A stretch of 15,681 bases of DNA, taken from the NCBI GenBank assembly GCA_003670425.1, contig QWRL01000035.1, positions 1 through 15,681 on the forward strand, given 5' to 3'. Below are positions 1-7,827 of the stretch, piece by piece. Within the stretch, counting starts at the first letter, position 1; every line of letters starts with the position of its first letter. The notes under the pieces are model-generated. The model worked only from the letters and a program-made list of their open reading frames with translations, had not been told where the DNA came from and made no database searches. Origin of the DNA: Chloroflexota bacterium (GTDB taxonomy: Bacteria; Chloroflexota; Anaerolineae; Anaerolineales; UBA11657). The translations under genes were made by a program, and so were the position numbers.

Positions 1-910
1 CCGGGTCGCTGGCGTCCGGGGCGCCCTGCGCGGCGCCGGCGCCCACCACAGTGTGCGCCCCATCGAGGAGCAGGATGACCTCGCCTTGCGCTTTTTGCAC
101 TTCGTCGATGGCAGCTTTCAAGCGCTCCTCAAACTCGCCGCGGAAGCGCGAGCCGGCAATCATGGCGCCGAGGTCAAGCGCCACAACGGTTTTATCGTGC
201 AAAATTTCGGGGACATCGTTGCTGGCAATCTTTTGTGCAAGTCCTTCAACAATAGCGGTCTTGCCCACGCCCGCCTCGCCAATCAACACCGGATTATTTT
301 TGGTGCGCCGGCACAAGACTTGAATGACGCGCAAAATTTCACTGTCGCGCCCAATCACAGGGTCCAGCTTGCCGTTGCGTGCCATCTTCGTCAGGTCGCG
401 GCTGAACTTCTCCAGTACTTTATAGCGCCCTTCGGCCTGCGGGCTGGTGATGCGCTGTCCGCCGCGCAGCTCCTTGATGGCTTCCATCGTGCGCTCGCGC
501 GTGACGCCGGCGTCAGTGAGGATGCGCGCCACGTTTGTGTTGCGCTCGGAAAGAATTGCAAGAAAAATATGCTCGGTGGAAATGAATTCGTCTTTGAGGC
601 GGTTGGCTTCTTCGTTGGCCAAATCAATAATGCGCTTGACGCGCGGAGTGATGAACACCTGTCCGGTTCCGCCGCCGTAGATGGCAGCCTTCGGGCTCGC
701 GCGCAGCACGTCATCAAGCCGCTGCTGGGCTGCGCCGTTGTCCACCTGCATGGATTCCATCAACTGTGGCACGGCGCCATCCGTCTGCTCCAAAAGTGCC
801 AGCAGGATGTGCTCGGTGTCAACCTGGTTGTGTCCGTAGCGCTGCAGGATTTCATACGCGCGCGTGGCGGCGTCCTGCGCCCTTTCAGTAAATCGGTCAA
901 AACGCATCAT
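1..910 (-). CDS. clpC: ClpC/ClpB-type AAA+ chaperone, 5' part only
   Basis: This is the N-terminal 303 residues of a Hsp100/Clp unfoldase; the gene continues past the left edge. The start is ATG at 910 (a second ATG follows at 907), with a GGGGA ribosome-binding site about nine bases upstream. Residues 1-150 form two Clp_N repeats ([12 protein letters not shown] near residue 4, [20 protein letters not shown] near 86). The first AAA+ domain starts around residue 160 and shows an intact Walker A, GEAGVGKT at 211-218, and the pore-side [12 protein letters not shown] at 254-265. The Walker B region reads [12 protein letters not shown] (279-290), so the usual catalytic glutamate after Asp283 is Gly284. 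The family normally unfolds proteins for ClpP or disaggregates them. I cannot tell ClpC from ClpB because the middle and C-terminal regions are outside the window. The layout resembles Chloroflexota Clp proteins as I recall them. Confidence 0.9.
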   Translation of the reverse strand, partial: MMRFDRFTERAQDAATRAYEILQRYGHNQVDTEHILLALLEQTDGAVPQLMESMQVDNGAAQQRLDDVLRASPKAAIYGGGTGQVFITPRVKRIIDLANEEANRLKDEFISTEHIFLAILSERNTNVARILTDAGVTRERTMEAIKELRGGQRITSPQAEGRYKVLEKFSRDLTKMARNGKLDPVIGRDSEILRVIQVLCRRTKNNPVLIGEAGVGKTAIVEGLAQKIASNDVPEILHDKTVVALDLGAMIAGSRFRGEFEERLKAAIDEVQKAQGEVILLLDGAHTVVGAGAAQGAPDASDP

Positions 911-1140
911 AGGCTTGTTTCCCCATTAATCAGGCAACATAAGGAGTGTACCCGTGGAAGTCTCAATTGATAACTCGTAATTTATCGGCTTGAAGTAAGA
1001 GCTTCGTTAGCGCGGCCGGCCGGTGTTCACGGTTTTAGGCACTTGTCTTTGTGCGAAATCGGCGGATCGACCGTAATTTGCGCGTTTTTTCGCAGGCAGG
1101 CGTGCACCCGGTACTGGCATGTGCCGGCCGCAAAGTTTCA
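911..1140. other. Intergenic spacer between the dehydrogenase stop and the clp start
   Basis: The 230 bases between the end of the dehydrogenase gene and the start of the clp gene hold the candidate clp promoter and little else. Short open frames cross it on both strands but look like frame shadows. I see no strong stem followed by a T-run that would end the upstream minus-strand transcript, so read-through into clp is possible. Confidence 0.5.
945..973 (-). promoter_or_regulatory. Candidate sigma-70-type promoter for the clp gene
   Basis: On the minus strand TTATCA (973-968) and TACACT (950-945) are separated by exactly 17 bases and lie 35 bases upstream of the clp ATG at 910. Both hexamers are imperfect matches to TTGACA/TATAAT. 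An alternative -35, TTGAGA, overlaps the spacer. I saw neither a complete CIRCE element nor tandem CtsR heptads here. Confidence 0.4.
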
Positions 1141-2316
1141 TCAGAGGGCTAGATGCAAGATTGCTGCCAGCTCGGCATCTGAAAGCGGCAGTGAGTTCCC
1201 CTGCATACTGCTGGATGCCTGCGCCTTGGCCACCAGCTCTGGAATGAGCGCCGGCGTCAGTCCGTGCGCTGCAAGCGGGGCGATGCCCATCTCGGCGGCA
1301 AGTGCAGCCACCCACGCGGCGCCATCGGCGGGCTGCGCCTGCGGGCTGCCCGTCAACCACTGCGCCACTTCGGCATAACGCTGCAGCGCAGGCGCATGCG
1401 GCGCGCGCTGTTGCAGTGCGTGCACATTGGCAGACATTACAAGTGGAAGCAGGCGCGCACAGATGCTGCCGTGCGCTGCGGGCAGGCGGCCGCCCAACAC
1501 GGCTGCGAGCCCATGCACCGCGCCAAGGCGCGCGTTCGCCAGTGCCAGCCCGCCGCACACACTGGCCAGCGCCATTTCTTCGCGCGCTGCCAGGTTGGCG
1601 CCATTGTGCCACGCTGCCTGCAGGCTGCGCGCAGCGCGCGGCAGCGCCATGCGCACCAGCGCATCTGTGAGCGGGTTGGCACGCGGCGAGACATACGGCT
1701 CAAGCAGCTGCGTGAGCGCGTCCATGCCGGTGCTGGCAGTTATGGCCGGCGGCAGGCCCAGTGTGAGCTGCGGATCCACCAGCGCCACGCGCGGCAGCAA
1801 AAAAGCACTGCGCAAACTGACCTTGATGTTTTGCGCAGGCACCGACATCACCGCGTTGCGCGTGACTTCCGCGCCGGTGCCAGCCGTGGTGGGCACCGCA
1901 ATGCAGGCAACTGCCGGATTTGCCAGCGGCTGCCCGCCGCCAGCCACTTCCACGTAGTCAAGCAAGTCGCCACTGTTGGTGAGCAGCGCAGCCACTGCCT
2001 TGGCGGTGTCGAGCACGCTCCCGCCGCCAATTCCAATCACCACATCGCACTTGGCTGCGCGCGCGTGCGCCGCGGCTGCGGCGACACTGCCGAGAGTAGG
2101 CTCGCCATGCACTTGCAGGAGTTCCACCTGCAGCCCGCGGGCTGCAAGCTGCGCCAGCACGCCATCCGACGCAATAGCGCGGCTGCCGGTTGCCAGCAGC
2201 ACGCTGCGCCCCATGCCGGCGGCGAGTTCCGGCAGCTGCTGCAATACGCCGCACCCGAAGATGATGCGCGTGGCAGTTGCAAACTCGAACAGCGGCTGGG
2301 GTGTGTAGGATTCCAT
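1141..2316 (-). CDS. Iron-type (group III) alcohol dehydrogenase family protein
   Basis: A 391-residue NAD(P)-dependent oxidoreductase of the iron-containing alcohol dehydrogenase fold. The nucleotide-binding half carries GIGGGSVLDTAKAVAAL (95-111) and PTTAGTGAEVTRNAV (142-156); the metal-binding half carries GMDALTQLLEP (197-207) and GAVHGLAAVLGGRLPAAHG (265-283). By alignment with FucO-like enzymes the four metal ligands would be Asp199, Gln203, His268 and His282, so the usual second ligand histidine is glutamine. The frame extends further upstream without a stop, but MESYTPQP at 2316 is the natural start: it matches the family N-terminus, and an earlier start would overlap the gene before it. 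It follows the decarboxylase gene by 38 bases on the same strand, so the two are probably co-transcribed. The substrate is unknown; lactaldehyde/butanol-type reductases and maleylacetate reductases belong to the same superfamily. Confidence 0.88.
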   Translation of the reverse strand: MESYTPQPLFEFATATRIIFGCGVLQQLPELAAGMGRSVLLATGSRAIASDGVLAQLAARGLQVELLQVHGEPTLGSVAAAAAHARAAKCDVVIGIGGGSVLDTAKAVAALLTNSGDLLDYVEVAGGGQPLANPAVACIAVPTTAGTGAEVTRNAVMSVPAQNIKVSLRSAFLLPRVALVDPQLTLGLPPAITASTGMDALTQLLEPYVSPRANPLTDALVRMALPRAARSLQAAWHNGANLAAREEMALASVCGGLALANARLGAVHGLAAVLGGRLPAAHGSICARLLPLVMSANVHALQQRAPHAPALQRYAEVAQWLTGSPQAQPADGAAWVAALAAEMGIAPLAAHGLTPALIPELVAKAQASSSMQGNSLPLSDAELAAILHLAL

Positions 2317-2354
2317 CAAGCTGCGCAGATGTTGGTGAACACGCGGCGCAGCGG

Positions 2355-3542
2355 CTACTGCTGCAGCTGCTGGCGCGCCGCAAGCGCATGCCCCAGGTTG
2401 GCGGGGTCGCCGATTGCGCCGCGCACGACGGTAACGCCTGGCAGCGTGCTGTTGATTGCCTGCACCACTGTATCTGCATGCGGCGCGCTTGTAATGAACA
2501 CGGCCGTTGGCCCGGTGTCTGTGCTGCAGTACACGGGCGTGCCGGCGCTGCGCAGTGTGTTGCACATGCGAAAGAGCGTGATGTTCTCGGGCTCCCATGC
2601 AAAAATTTTGTTGGTGCGGCTGCCAGACATGGTGACGCCGTGCAGCCGCATGCTGTCCAGCTCCGCCCACTCGCCAAGGCACTGCCAGTCGCCGCGCTGC
2701 GCTGCGGCAATGCACTGCAGCACTTCAGCTGTGCGGCTTTGCAGCCACGCACCAAAGAAGCTGCTGCGCGGCGCATCTTTGTGCGCCGCTTCCGTGTGCA
2801 GCCCGGCGCGCGAGGGCAGTGGCACCGTAAGCAGGCGCACATCGCGCAGTTCAGCCTGCTGGTCAAGCCGCACGGCATAGGAGTCTTCATGCGGGATGCC
2901 GGGGTACGAGAGCCAGAGTGCCAGCCCGCCGGCTGCGCTGCGGCAGCCCGAGCCGGCCAGCAAGCGCGCCGTGCATGTGAGCAGGCGCGGGTGGGCGCCC
3001 AGTTGCGGGCCAAACGCGGCTGCGAGTGCAGCCATGGCCAGTGCGGCCGAGCCGGATGCGCTGGTGCCAAGGCCTTTTGCGCTGCCGTCCGCTGCGCTGC
3101 TGTTCAATTGGTTGCGCGTAAGCACGCGCGCCGCGCTGCCAATGCGCGCCTGCTCACGCACAAACTGCAGGCAGCGCACAACGCGCTCGTATTCGCGGCC
3201 GCTGGCCGGCACGCCACCAATTGTTACTTCGTCGGCAGCCAGCCCGGGGTCGAACTGCACCCAGGTTAATGTTTGCGCTGCGTCGTTGTTGAGGGAAATG
3301 CTGGGCAGATATGCGGTGCGCCAGTCCCAGTCCGCCAGCCCGTGATATTTGAGCACACCCTGCATTGCAAAGGCGCGTGCGGCCGCGGTGCCTTGCGGGT
3401 TGCCGGCCGGCAGCTGCTGCGGGTAGGGTGGCGCTGCCAGGCCGCCCGCTTGCAGCGCTTCAAGAATTGCGGCATGCCCGGTGCGCAGCGCCGGCACCAG
3501 CTCCGCGCATTCTTCGGGCACGCGGGTGGGCGTGCCGAACAC
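2355..3542 (-). CDS. mvaD: Mevalonate-pathway decarboxylase (phospho- or diphosphomevalonate decarboxylase)
   Basis: A 395-residue GHMP-kinase-fold protein that should catalyse ATP-dependent decarboxylation of a phosphorylated mevalonate, giving isopentenyl phosphate or isopentenyl diphosphate. Visible family signatures are LKYHGLADWDWR (64-75, in place of KYWGKRD), the phosphate loop GLGTSASGSAALA (157-169), GSGCRSAAGG (197-206, the SACRS region) and STDTGPTAV (340-348), where Asp342 is the likely catalytic aspartate. KYHG lies about 45 residues later than KYWG in classical enzymes, so there is an N-terminal extension. The start is GTG at 3542; an in-frame TAA lies four codons upstream, so no earlier start is possible beyond that. 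This subtype resembles the decarboxylase of the alternative mevalonate pathway in Roseiflexus, which acts on mevalonate phosphate. Which substrate is used here cannot be decided from sequence alone. Confidence 0.88.
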   Translation of the reverse strand: MFGTPTRVPEECAELVPALRTGHAAILEALQAGGLAAPPYPQQLPAGNPQGTAAARAFAMQGVLKYHGLADWDWRTAYLPSISLNNDAAQTLTWVQFDPGLAADEVTIGGVPASGREYERVVRCLQFVREQARIGSAARVLTRNQLNSSAADGSAKGLGTSASGSAALAMAALAAAFGPQLGAHPRLLTCTARLLAGSGCRSAAGGLALWLSYPGIPHEDSYAVRLDQQAELRDVRLLTVPLPSRAGLHTEAAHKDAPRSSFFGAWLQSRTAEVLQCIAAAQRGDWQCLGEWAELDSMRLHGVTMSGSRTNKIFAWEPENITLFRMCNTLRSAGTPVYCSTDTGPTAVFITSAPHADTVVQAINSTLPGVTVVRGAIGDPANLGHALAARQQLQQ

Positions 3543-3548
3543 GCAGGC

Positions 3549-3554
3549 ATTTTA
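3549..3554 (-). promoter_or_regulatory. -10 hexamer for a leaderless decarboxylase transcript
   Basis: TAAAAT on the minus strand ends six bases before the GTG start of the decarboxylase gene (3542). That places the expected transcription start on the G of the start codon, as in leaderless mRNAs. There is no ribosome-binding site upstream, which fits. No good -35 is visible (a weak TTCACG lies 19 bases upstream). Confidence 0.45.
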
Positions 3555-3561
3555 GCATGGG

Positions 3562-3567
3562 TATACT
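3562..3567 (+). promoter_or_regulatory. -10 hexamer for a leaderless transcript of the small unknown gene
   Basis: TATACT is followed by seven bases and then GTG at 3575, which is the spacing of a leaderless start. It decides the start of the downstream gene: the in-frame ATG at 3557 lies upstream of this -10 and would not be on the transcript. The -35 region is poor. Confidence 0.45.
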
Positions 3568-3574
3568 CGGCACC

Positions 3575-4060
3575 GTGAAGTGTTCTGAATTTATGCGCGC
3601 GCTGCCCGAGCAGGTGCGCGGTCAGGCGGACCCGGCACTGCGCAAGATTCGCAGCGCGCACCGGCCATGGCTGTCGCAGCTGTATTTTGCGGACGCTACC
3701 GTGCACTACGAGTTGTGGAGCATGGGCGTGCAGCGCGGCCCGGCGGGGGTTGCCATGCTGGAGCTTGGCTTGCATTTTGAGAGCCGCGACCGCGCCGTCA
3801 ATGCCATGCTGCTGGCGGCCTTCGACCGGCGCATGATTGAGGTGAAGCGCGCGCTGGGGAGCCAGTGGGAGGCGGAGCCGTGGGATCGCGGCTGGGCCAA
3901 GGTGTACGAAACTTTTCCGCGTGAGGCGCTTGAAGAAGAGTACTTGGAGCGCATCGCCGGCCGTCTGGCAGCTGCCATCAGGCTGCTGCAGCCGATTGTT
4001 GATGAGACGCTGTCCGGTAAAAAATCTCCGGCGCGCAGACCGCGCGTGGCACTGCGCTAA
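3575..4060 (+). CDS. Conserved protein of unknown function, about 161 residues
   Basis: I do not recognise a named family with certainty. From GTG at 3575 the product is 161 residues, soluble, rich in Trp, Arg and Glu, with no signal peptide or membrane segment. Visible blocks are WLSQLYFADATVHYELWSMG, GLHFESRDRAVNAMLLAAFDR, a PWDRGWAKVYETFPRE stretch, and a helical end LERIAGRLAAAIRLLQPIVDE before a basic tail (SPARRPRVALR). The pattern of alternating Trp/Glu/His strands and a C-terminal helix looks like a small alpha/beta protein, and I recall similar hypothetical proteins in Chloroflexota genomes. Alternative starts are ATG 3557 and ATG 3593; GTG 3575 is preferred because TATACT lies seven bases before it. 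It diverges from the decarboxylase gene and is followed by a transporter gene 142 bases later. Confidence 0.75.
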   Translation: MKCSEFMRALPEQVRGQADPALRKIRSAHRPWLSQLYFADATVHYELWSMGVQRGPAGVAMLELGLHFESRDRAVNAMLLAAFDRRMIEVKRALGSQWEAEPWDRGWAKVYETFPREALEEEYLERIAGRLAAAIRLLQPIVDETLSGKKSPARRPRVALR

Positions 4061-4175
4061 ACCCGCCATCTGCTCCAGCTCCGCAGCTGCAGAAAAACTT
4101 AATGACCGCCAATATCATTTGCGGCCGAATATTTTTTGCTTGCGTATCGGCGCGGCTTGTATGTGTGGCTGCATT

Positions 4176-4181
4176 TAAAAT
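4176..4181 (+). promoter_or_regulatory. Possible -10 hexamer for the MFS transporter gene
   Basis: TAAAAT lies 21 bases before the ATG at 4203, inside an AT-rich patch of the 142-base gap 4061-4202. No convincing -35 is present at the right spacing, so the call is weak. The rest of the gap shows no hairpin or RNA gene. Confidence 0.25.
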
Positions 4182-4202
4182 CCAGCGCCAAGCGGTGATC
4201 TC

Positions 4203-5390
4203 ATGCCGGCCTTGATGGCACAATATCGCGGGCAGCTGCAGACTGGCGCTTACTTTGCTGCGCTGGTGGGTTTGGGGCTGGCAGATGCTGCGCTTGGCCC
4301 AACCTTGCCCGGCTTGGCGATGCAGACCGGTGTGACCATCGGCGCCATCAGCGTTTTGTTTACCGCGCGCTCGCTTGGGTATCTATGCGGCTCGCTTTTG
4401 TCCGGCCGCCTTTATGACCGGCTGCCCGGCCATGCGGTAATGGCTGCGGCTGCCCTGCTGCTGTCTGCGATGCTGGTGTTGGTGCCACATGCTCCAATGT
4501 TCTGGACGCTCGTGGGAATAGCGTGCGGCTGGGGCTTTGCCGAGAGCGGCCTCGACGTGGGCTCCAATGCGCTTTTGGTTTGGGTGCATGGCAGTGCGGT
4601 TGCGCCGTACATGAATGCGCTCCACTTCTGTTATGGGCTGGGTGCGCTGCTGTCTCCCATTATTGTGGCGCGCATGCTGGCGGCCAGCGGCAGCCATGCG
4701 AGTGCGTACAGCGTGCTGGCGGTGCTGATGCTGCCCGTGAGCTTGGTGGTCTTGCTGCCTAGTCCGCGTCCGCCGGCTGCCGCTGCGGTGGAGCATGGTG
4801 GCGGCCGGCCGCCCGGGCTGCTGCCGCTGATTGTGACCTTCTTTTTTTTGCACGTGGCGGCGGAAGCAAGTTTTGGCGGCTGGATTTATACATACGCGCT
4901 GCGCCGCGGGCTGGCGGATGAAGCCGGTGCCGCCTACCTCACCGCAGCGTATTGGGGCGCGTTAACCGCGGGGCGTTTGCTAAGTATTTTGCTCTCGGCG
5001 CGCGTGCGTCCACGCACACTTTTGGCGGGTGGATTGGTAGGCGCGCTTGCCAGTCTTGCGGTGATCGCTGCCCGGCCCGCAGACGCAACTGCGCTGTGGC
5101 TGGGGGCTGCCGGCATGGGGCTTTGCATCGGCCCCATGTTTGCCACCACAGTGCTGCTGGCCGAGCGGCGCATGCCCATTACGGGAGCAACCACGGCTTG
5201 GTTTTTTGTGGGCAGCAGCTGCGGCGTGATGACCGTGCCGTACATCATCGGGCAGCTGTTTCAATGGCGCGGTCCGCAAATGCTGCTGCTGGCGCTGGCA
5301 GTGGTGCTGCTGCTGGCATTGCTGGCGCTGGCTGCGCTGCTGGCTCTCTTTCGCATCCAGCCGGCTTCCCGGCAGGCAGCTGCCGGGTGA
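4203..5390 (+). CDS. Major facilitator superfamily transporter
   Basis: A 395-residue polytopic membrane protein with about twelve hydrophobic segments and a short basic loop in the middle. The MFS motif between helices 2 and 3 is visible as GSLLSGRLYDRLPGH (63-77). The stretch near residues 118-150, with DVGSNALLVW and APYMNALHFCYGLGALLSPI, resembles the sugar-transporter-like branch that includes FucP and the sodium-dependent glucose transporter group, so a sugar or related small solute is a possible substrate; this is inference. The start is ATG at 4203; a second Met at residue 5 is possible, and the ribosome-binding site is weak. The stop is 184 bases before rpsB, and rpsB has its own promoter in that gap, so the transporter is probably a separate transcript. 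Confidence 0.85.
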   Translation: MPALMAQYRGQLQTGAYFAALVGLGLADAALGPTLPGLAMQTGVTIGAISVLFTARSLGYLCGSLLSGRLYDRLPGHAVMAAAALLLSAMLVLVPHAPMFWTLVGIACGWGFAESGLDVGSNALLVWVHGSAVAPYMNALHFCYGLGALLSPIIVARMLAASGSHASAYSVLAVLMLPVSLVVLLPSPRPPAAAAVEHGGGRPPGLLPLIVTFFFLHVAAEASFGGWIYTYALRRGLADEAGAAYLTAAYWGALTAGRLLSILLSARVRPRTLLAGGLVGALASLAVIAARPADATALWLGAAGMGLCIGPMFATTVLLAERRMPITGATTAWFFVGSSCGVMTVPYIIGQLFQWRGPQMLLLALAVVLLLALLALAALLALFRIQPASRQAAAG

Positions 5391-5403
5391 GCGGCGGCAG
5401 GCA

Positions 5404-5412
5404 TGGTACAAT
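5404..5412 (+). promoter_or_regulatory. Extended -10 promoter for the rpsB operon
   Basis: TGGTACAAT (TGn plus TACAAT) lies 162 bases upstream of the rpsB start. The -35 region is GC-rich and poor, as is common with extended -10 promoters. The same TACAAT hexamer appears before frr in this window. Confidence 0.5.
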
Positions 5413-5420
5413 TGCCCAAC

Positions 5421-5532
5421 TTCAACGGCAGAATGTCGTTGAAAATTTGCGAGCCGCCGGCATTATCGGGCGGCAAAATTTTACACGCCAGGCGGACCAA
5501 ACCGGCCGTGCCGCAGAGACATGCGGAACCGG
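5421..5532 (+). promoter_or_regulatory. Structured 5' leader of rpsB with three stem-loops
   Basis: Three inverted repeats follow one another in the roughly 150-base untranslated leader. Stem 1 is TTCAACG (5421-5427) with CGTTGAA (5437-5443) around a 9-base loop. Stem 2 is GCCGCC (5453-5458) with GGCGGC (5469-5474), followed by AAAATTTT. Stem 3 is CCGCA (5511-5515) with TGCGG (5522-5526), extended by CCGG (5502-5505) with CCGG (5529-5532). Leaders of ribosomal protein operons often bind the encoded protein for autoregulation. That role, with S2 as ligand, is inference. Stem 2 with its AT tail could also act as a weak attenuator. Confidence 0.45.
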
Positions 5533-5574
5533 GGCGGGTTGATGCGGGCGGAAGATAAAACGGAGGACCCCACC

Positions 5575-6428
5575 ATGGCTGACGTTTCTATGAAGGCGCT
5601 GCTGGAAACTGGCGTGCACTTTGGGCATCGCACCCACAAACGCGAACCCAAGATGAAGCCGTACATCTTCACCGAGCGCAATGGCATCCACATTCTGGAT
5701 TTGCAGCAAACGACCAACTCAATTCGGGCTGCATTTAAGATTGTGCGGGATGTTGTGGCGGCTGGCGGCGTTGTGCTGTTTGTGGGCACCAAGCGCCAGG
5801 CCCAAGACGCAATTCAAACCGAGGCCGATCGCTGCGGCATGCCGTACGTTTCCAACCGCTGGCTGGGCGGCTTGATGACCAACTGGCGCACCATCAAGGA
5901 GCGCATTCGCGACCTTGAGCGCATGGAGCGCGCACAGGCTGCCAACGAATGGGACAAGCTAAAAAAGAAAGAGCGCCTGATACTGGAGCGCAAACTTTCC
6001 AAGCTGGTGGATCGCCTCGGCGGCATCCGCAACATGTTGAAGACGCCGCAGATGCTGTTCATTGTGGATGTGCGCCGCGAAGACACCGCTGTGCGCGAGT
6101 CCAACAAATTGGAAATACCGGTGATGGCAATGGTAGACACCAACTGTGATCCCAGCAACATTGACCATGTCATTCCGGCCAATGACGATGCGATCCGCGC
6201 AATCAAGCTGGTGCTGGCGCACATGGCCGACGCGGTGCTCGAAGGCATTGGCATGCGCAAGGACGATCCCGCTGCGGAGAGTGTGGCCGCGGGTACAGAC
6301 GAAGTCATTGACGAAGACAATGTTGATTGGGTGAGCCAGGGTGTGATGGATAAAGTGAGCATCGGCATCGGTGCGGACGATGGCGACCCGCAGCGCGCCG
6401 CGGCACCGGATGCGGGAGCCGAAGAATA

Positions 6429-6429
<1 letters not shown>
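5575..6429 (+). CDS. rpsB: 30S ribosomal protein S2
   Basis: The product is 284 residues and is the small-subunit protein S2, which helps recruit S1 and sits at the head-body junction of the 30S subunit. The signature is clear: MKALLETGVHFGHRTHKREP, then MKPYIFTERNGIHILDLQQT, FVGTKRQAQDAI, NRWLGGLMTNWRTI and the C-terminal IPVMAMVDTNCDPSNIDHVI with its paired Asp residues. The last 40 or so residues are an acidic, low-complexity tail longer than in many S2 proteins. The start is ATG 5575 with GGAGG at 5562-5566; in-frame ATGs at 5521 and 5542 lie within the leader and lack this site. The stop overlaps the tsf start by one base (TAATG). Confidence 0.98.
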
Positions 6430-7755
<1,326 letters not shown>

Positions 7756-7758
7756 GGC

Positions 7759-7786
7759 TGGACTGGCGCAGCGGGTGCGCTACAAT
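7759..7786 (+). promoter_or_regulatory. Internal promoter upstream of frr
   Basis: TGGACT (7759-7764) and TACAAT (7781-7786) are spaced by 16 bases in the 72-base gap between pyrH and frr, leaving about 35 untranslated bases before the frr ATG. The -10 hexamer is identical to the one before rpsB, which supports a real promoter. Confidence 0.5.
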
Positions 7787-7827
7787 AACAGCCGGGCGCA
7801 GGCGGCAGCGGTGGCGCCAAAACTAAT

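Noticed and set aside
895..910. Apparent frame problem at the start of the clp gene near the run of A residues
   Set aside because: Careful counting gives four A residues there, and the frame from ATG 910 is open and uninterrupted.
53..970. Long plus-strand open frame of 305 codons opposite the clp gene
   Set aside because: It is the antisense shadow of a clearly conserved Clp coding frame, and its sequence has no recognisable protein features.
911..1140. CIRCE or CtsR operator upstream of the clp gene
   Set aside because: Only fragments resembling half-sites are present; there is no complete inverted repeat of the CIRCE type and no tandem CtsR heptad.
2317..2715. Upstream extension of the dehydrogenase frame by 133 codons
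   Set aside because: The extension overlaps the decarboxylase gene in another frame, is composed of shadow-like Arg/His/Ala residues, and is not part of the family N-terminus.
1264..3269. Long plus-strand open frames opposite the dehydrogenase and decarboxylase genes
   Set aside because: They are rich in Arg, Cys, His and Ala, the typical result of reading GC-rich genes in the wrong frame. Both minus-strand genes have full family motifs.
3557..3574. ATG at 3557 as start of the small unknown gene
   Set aside because: It lies upstream of the TATACT hexamer that best explains transcription, and it has no ribosome-binding site. It remains possible if the real promoter is further upstream.
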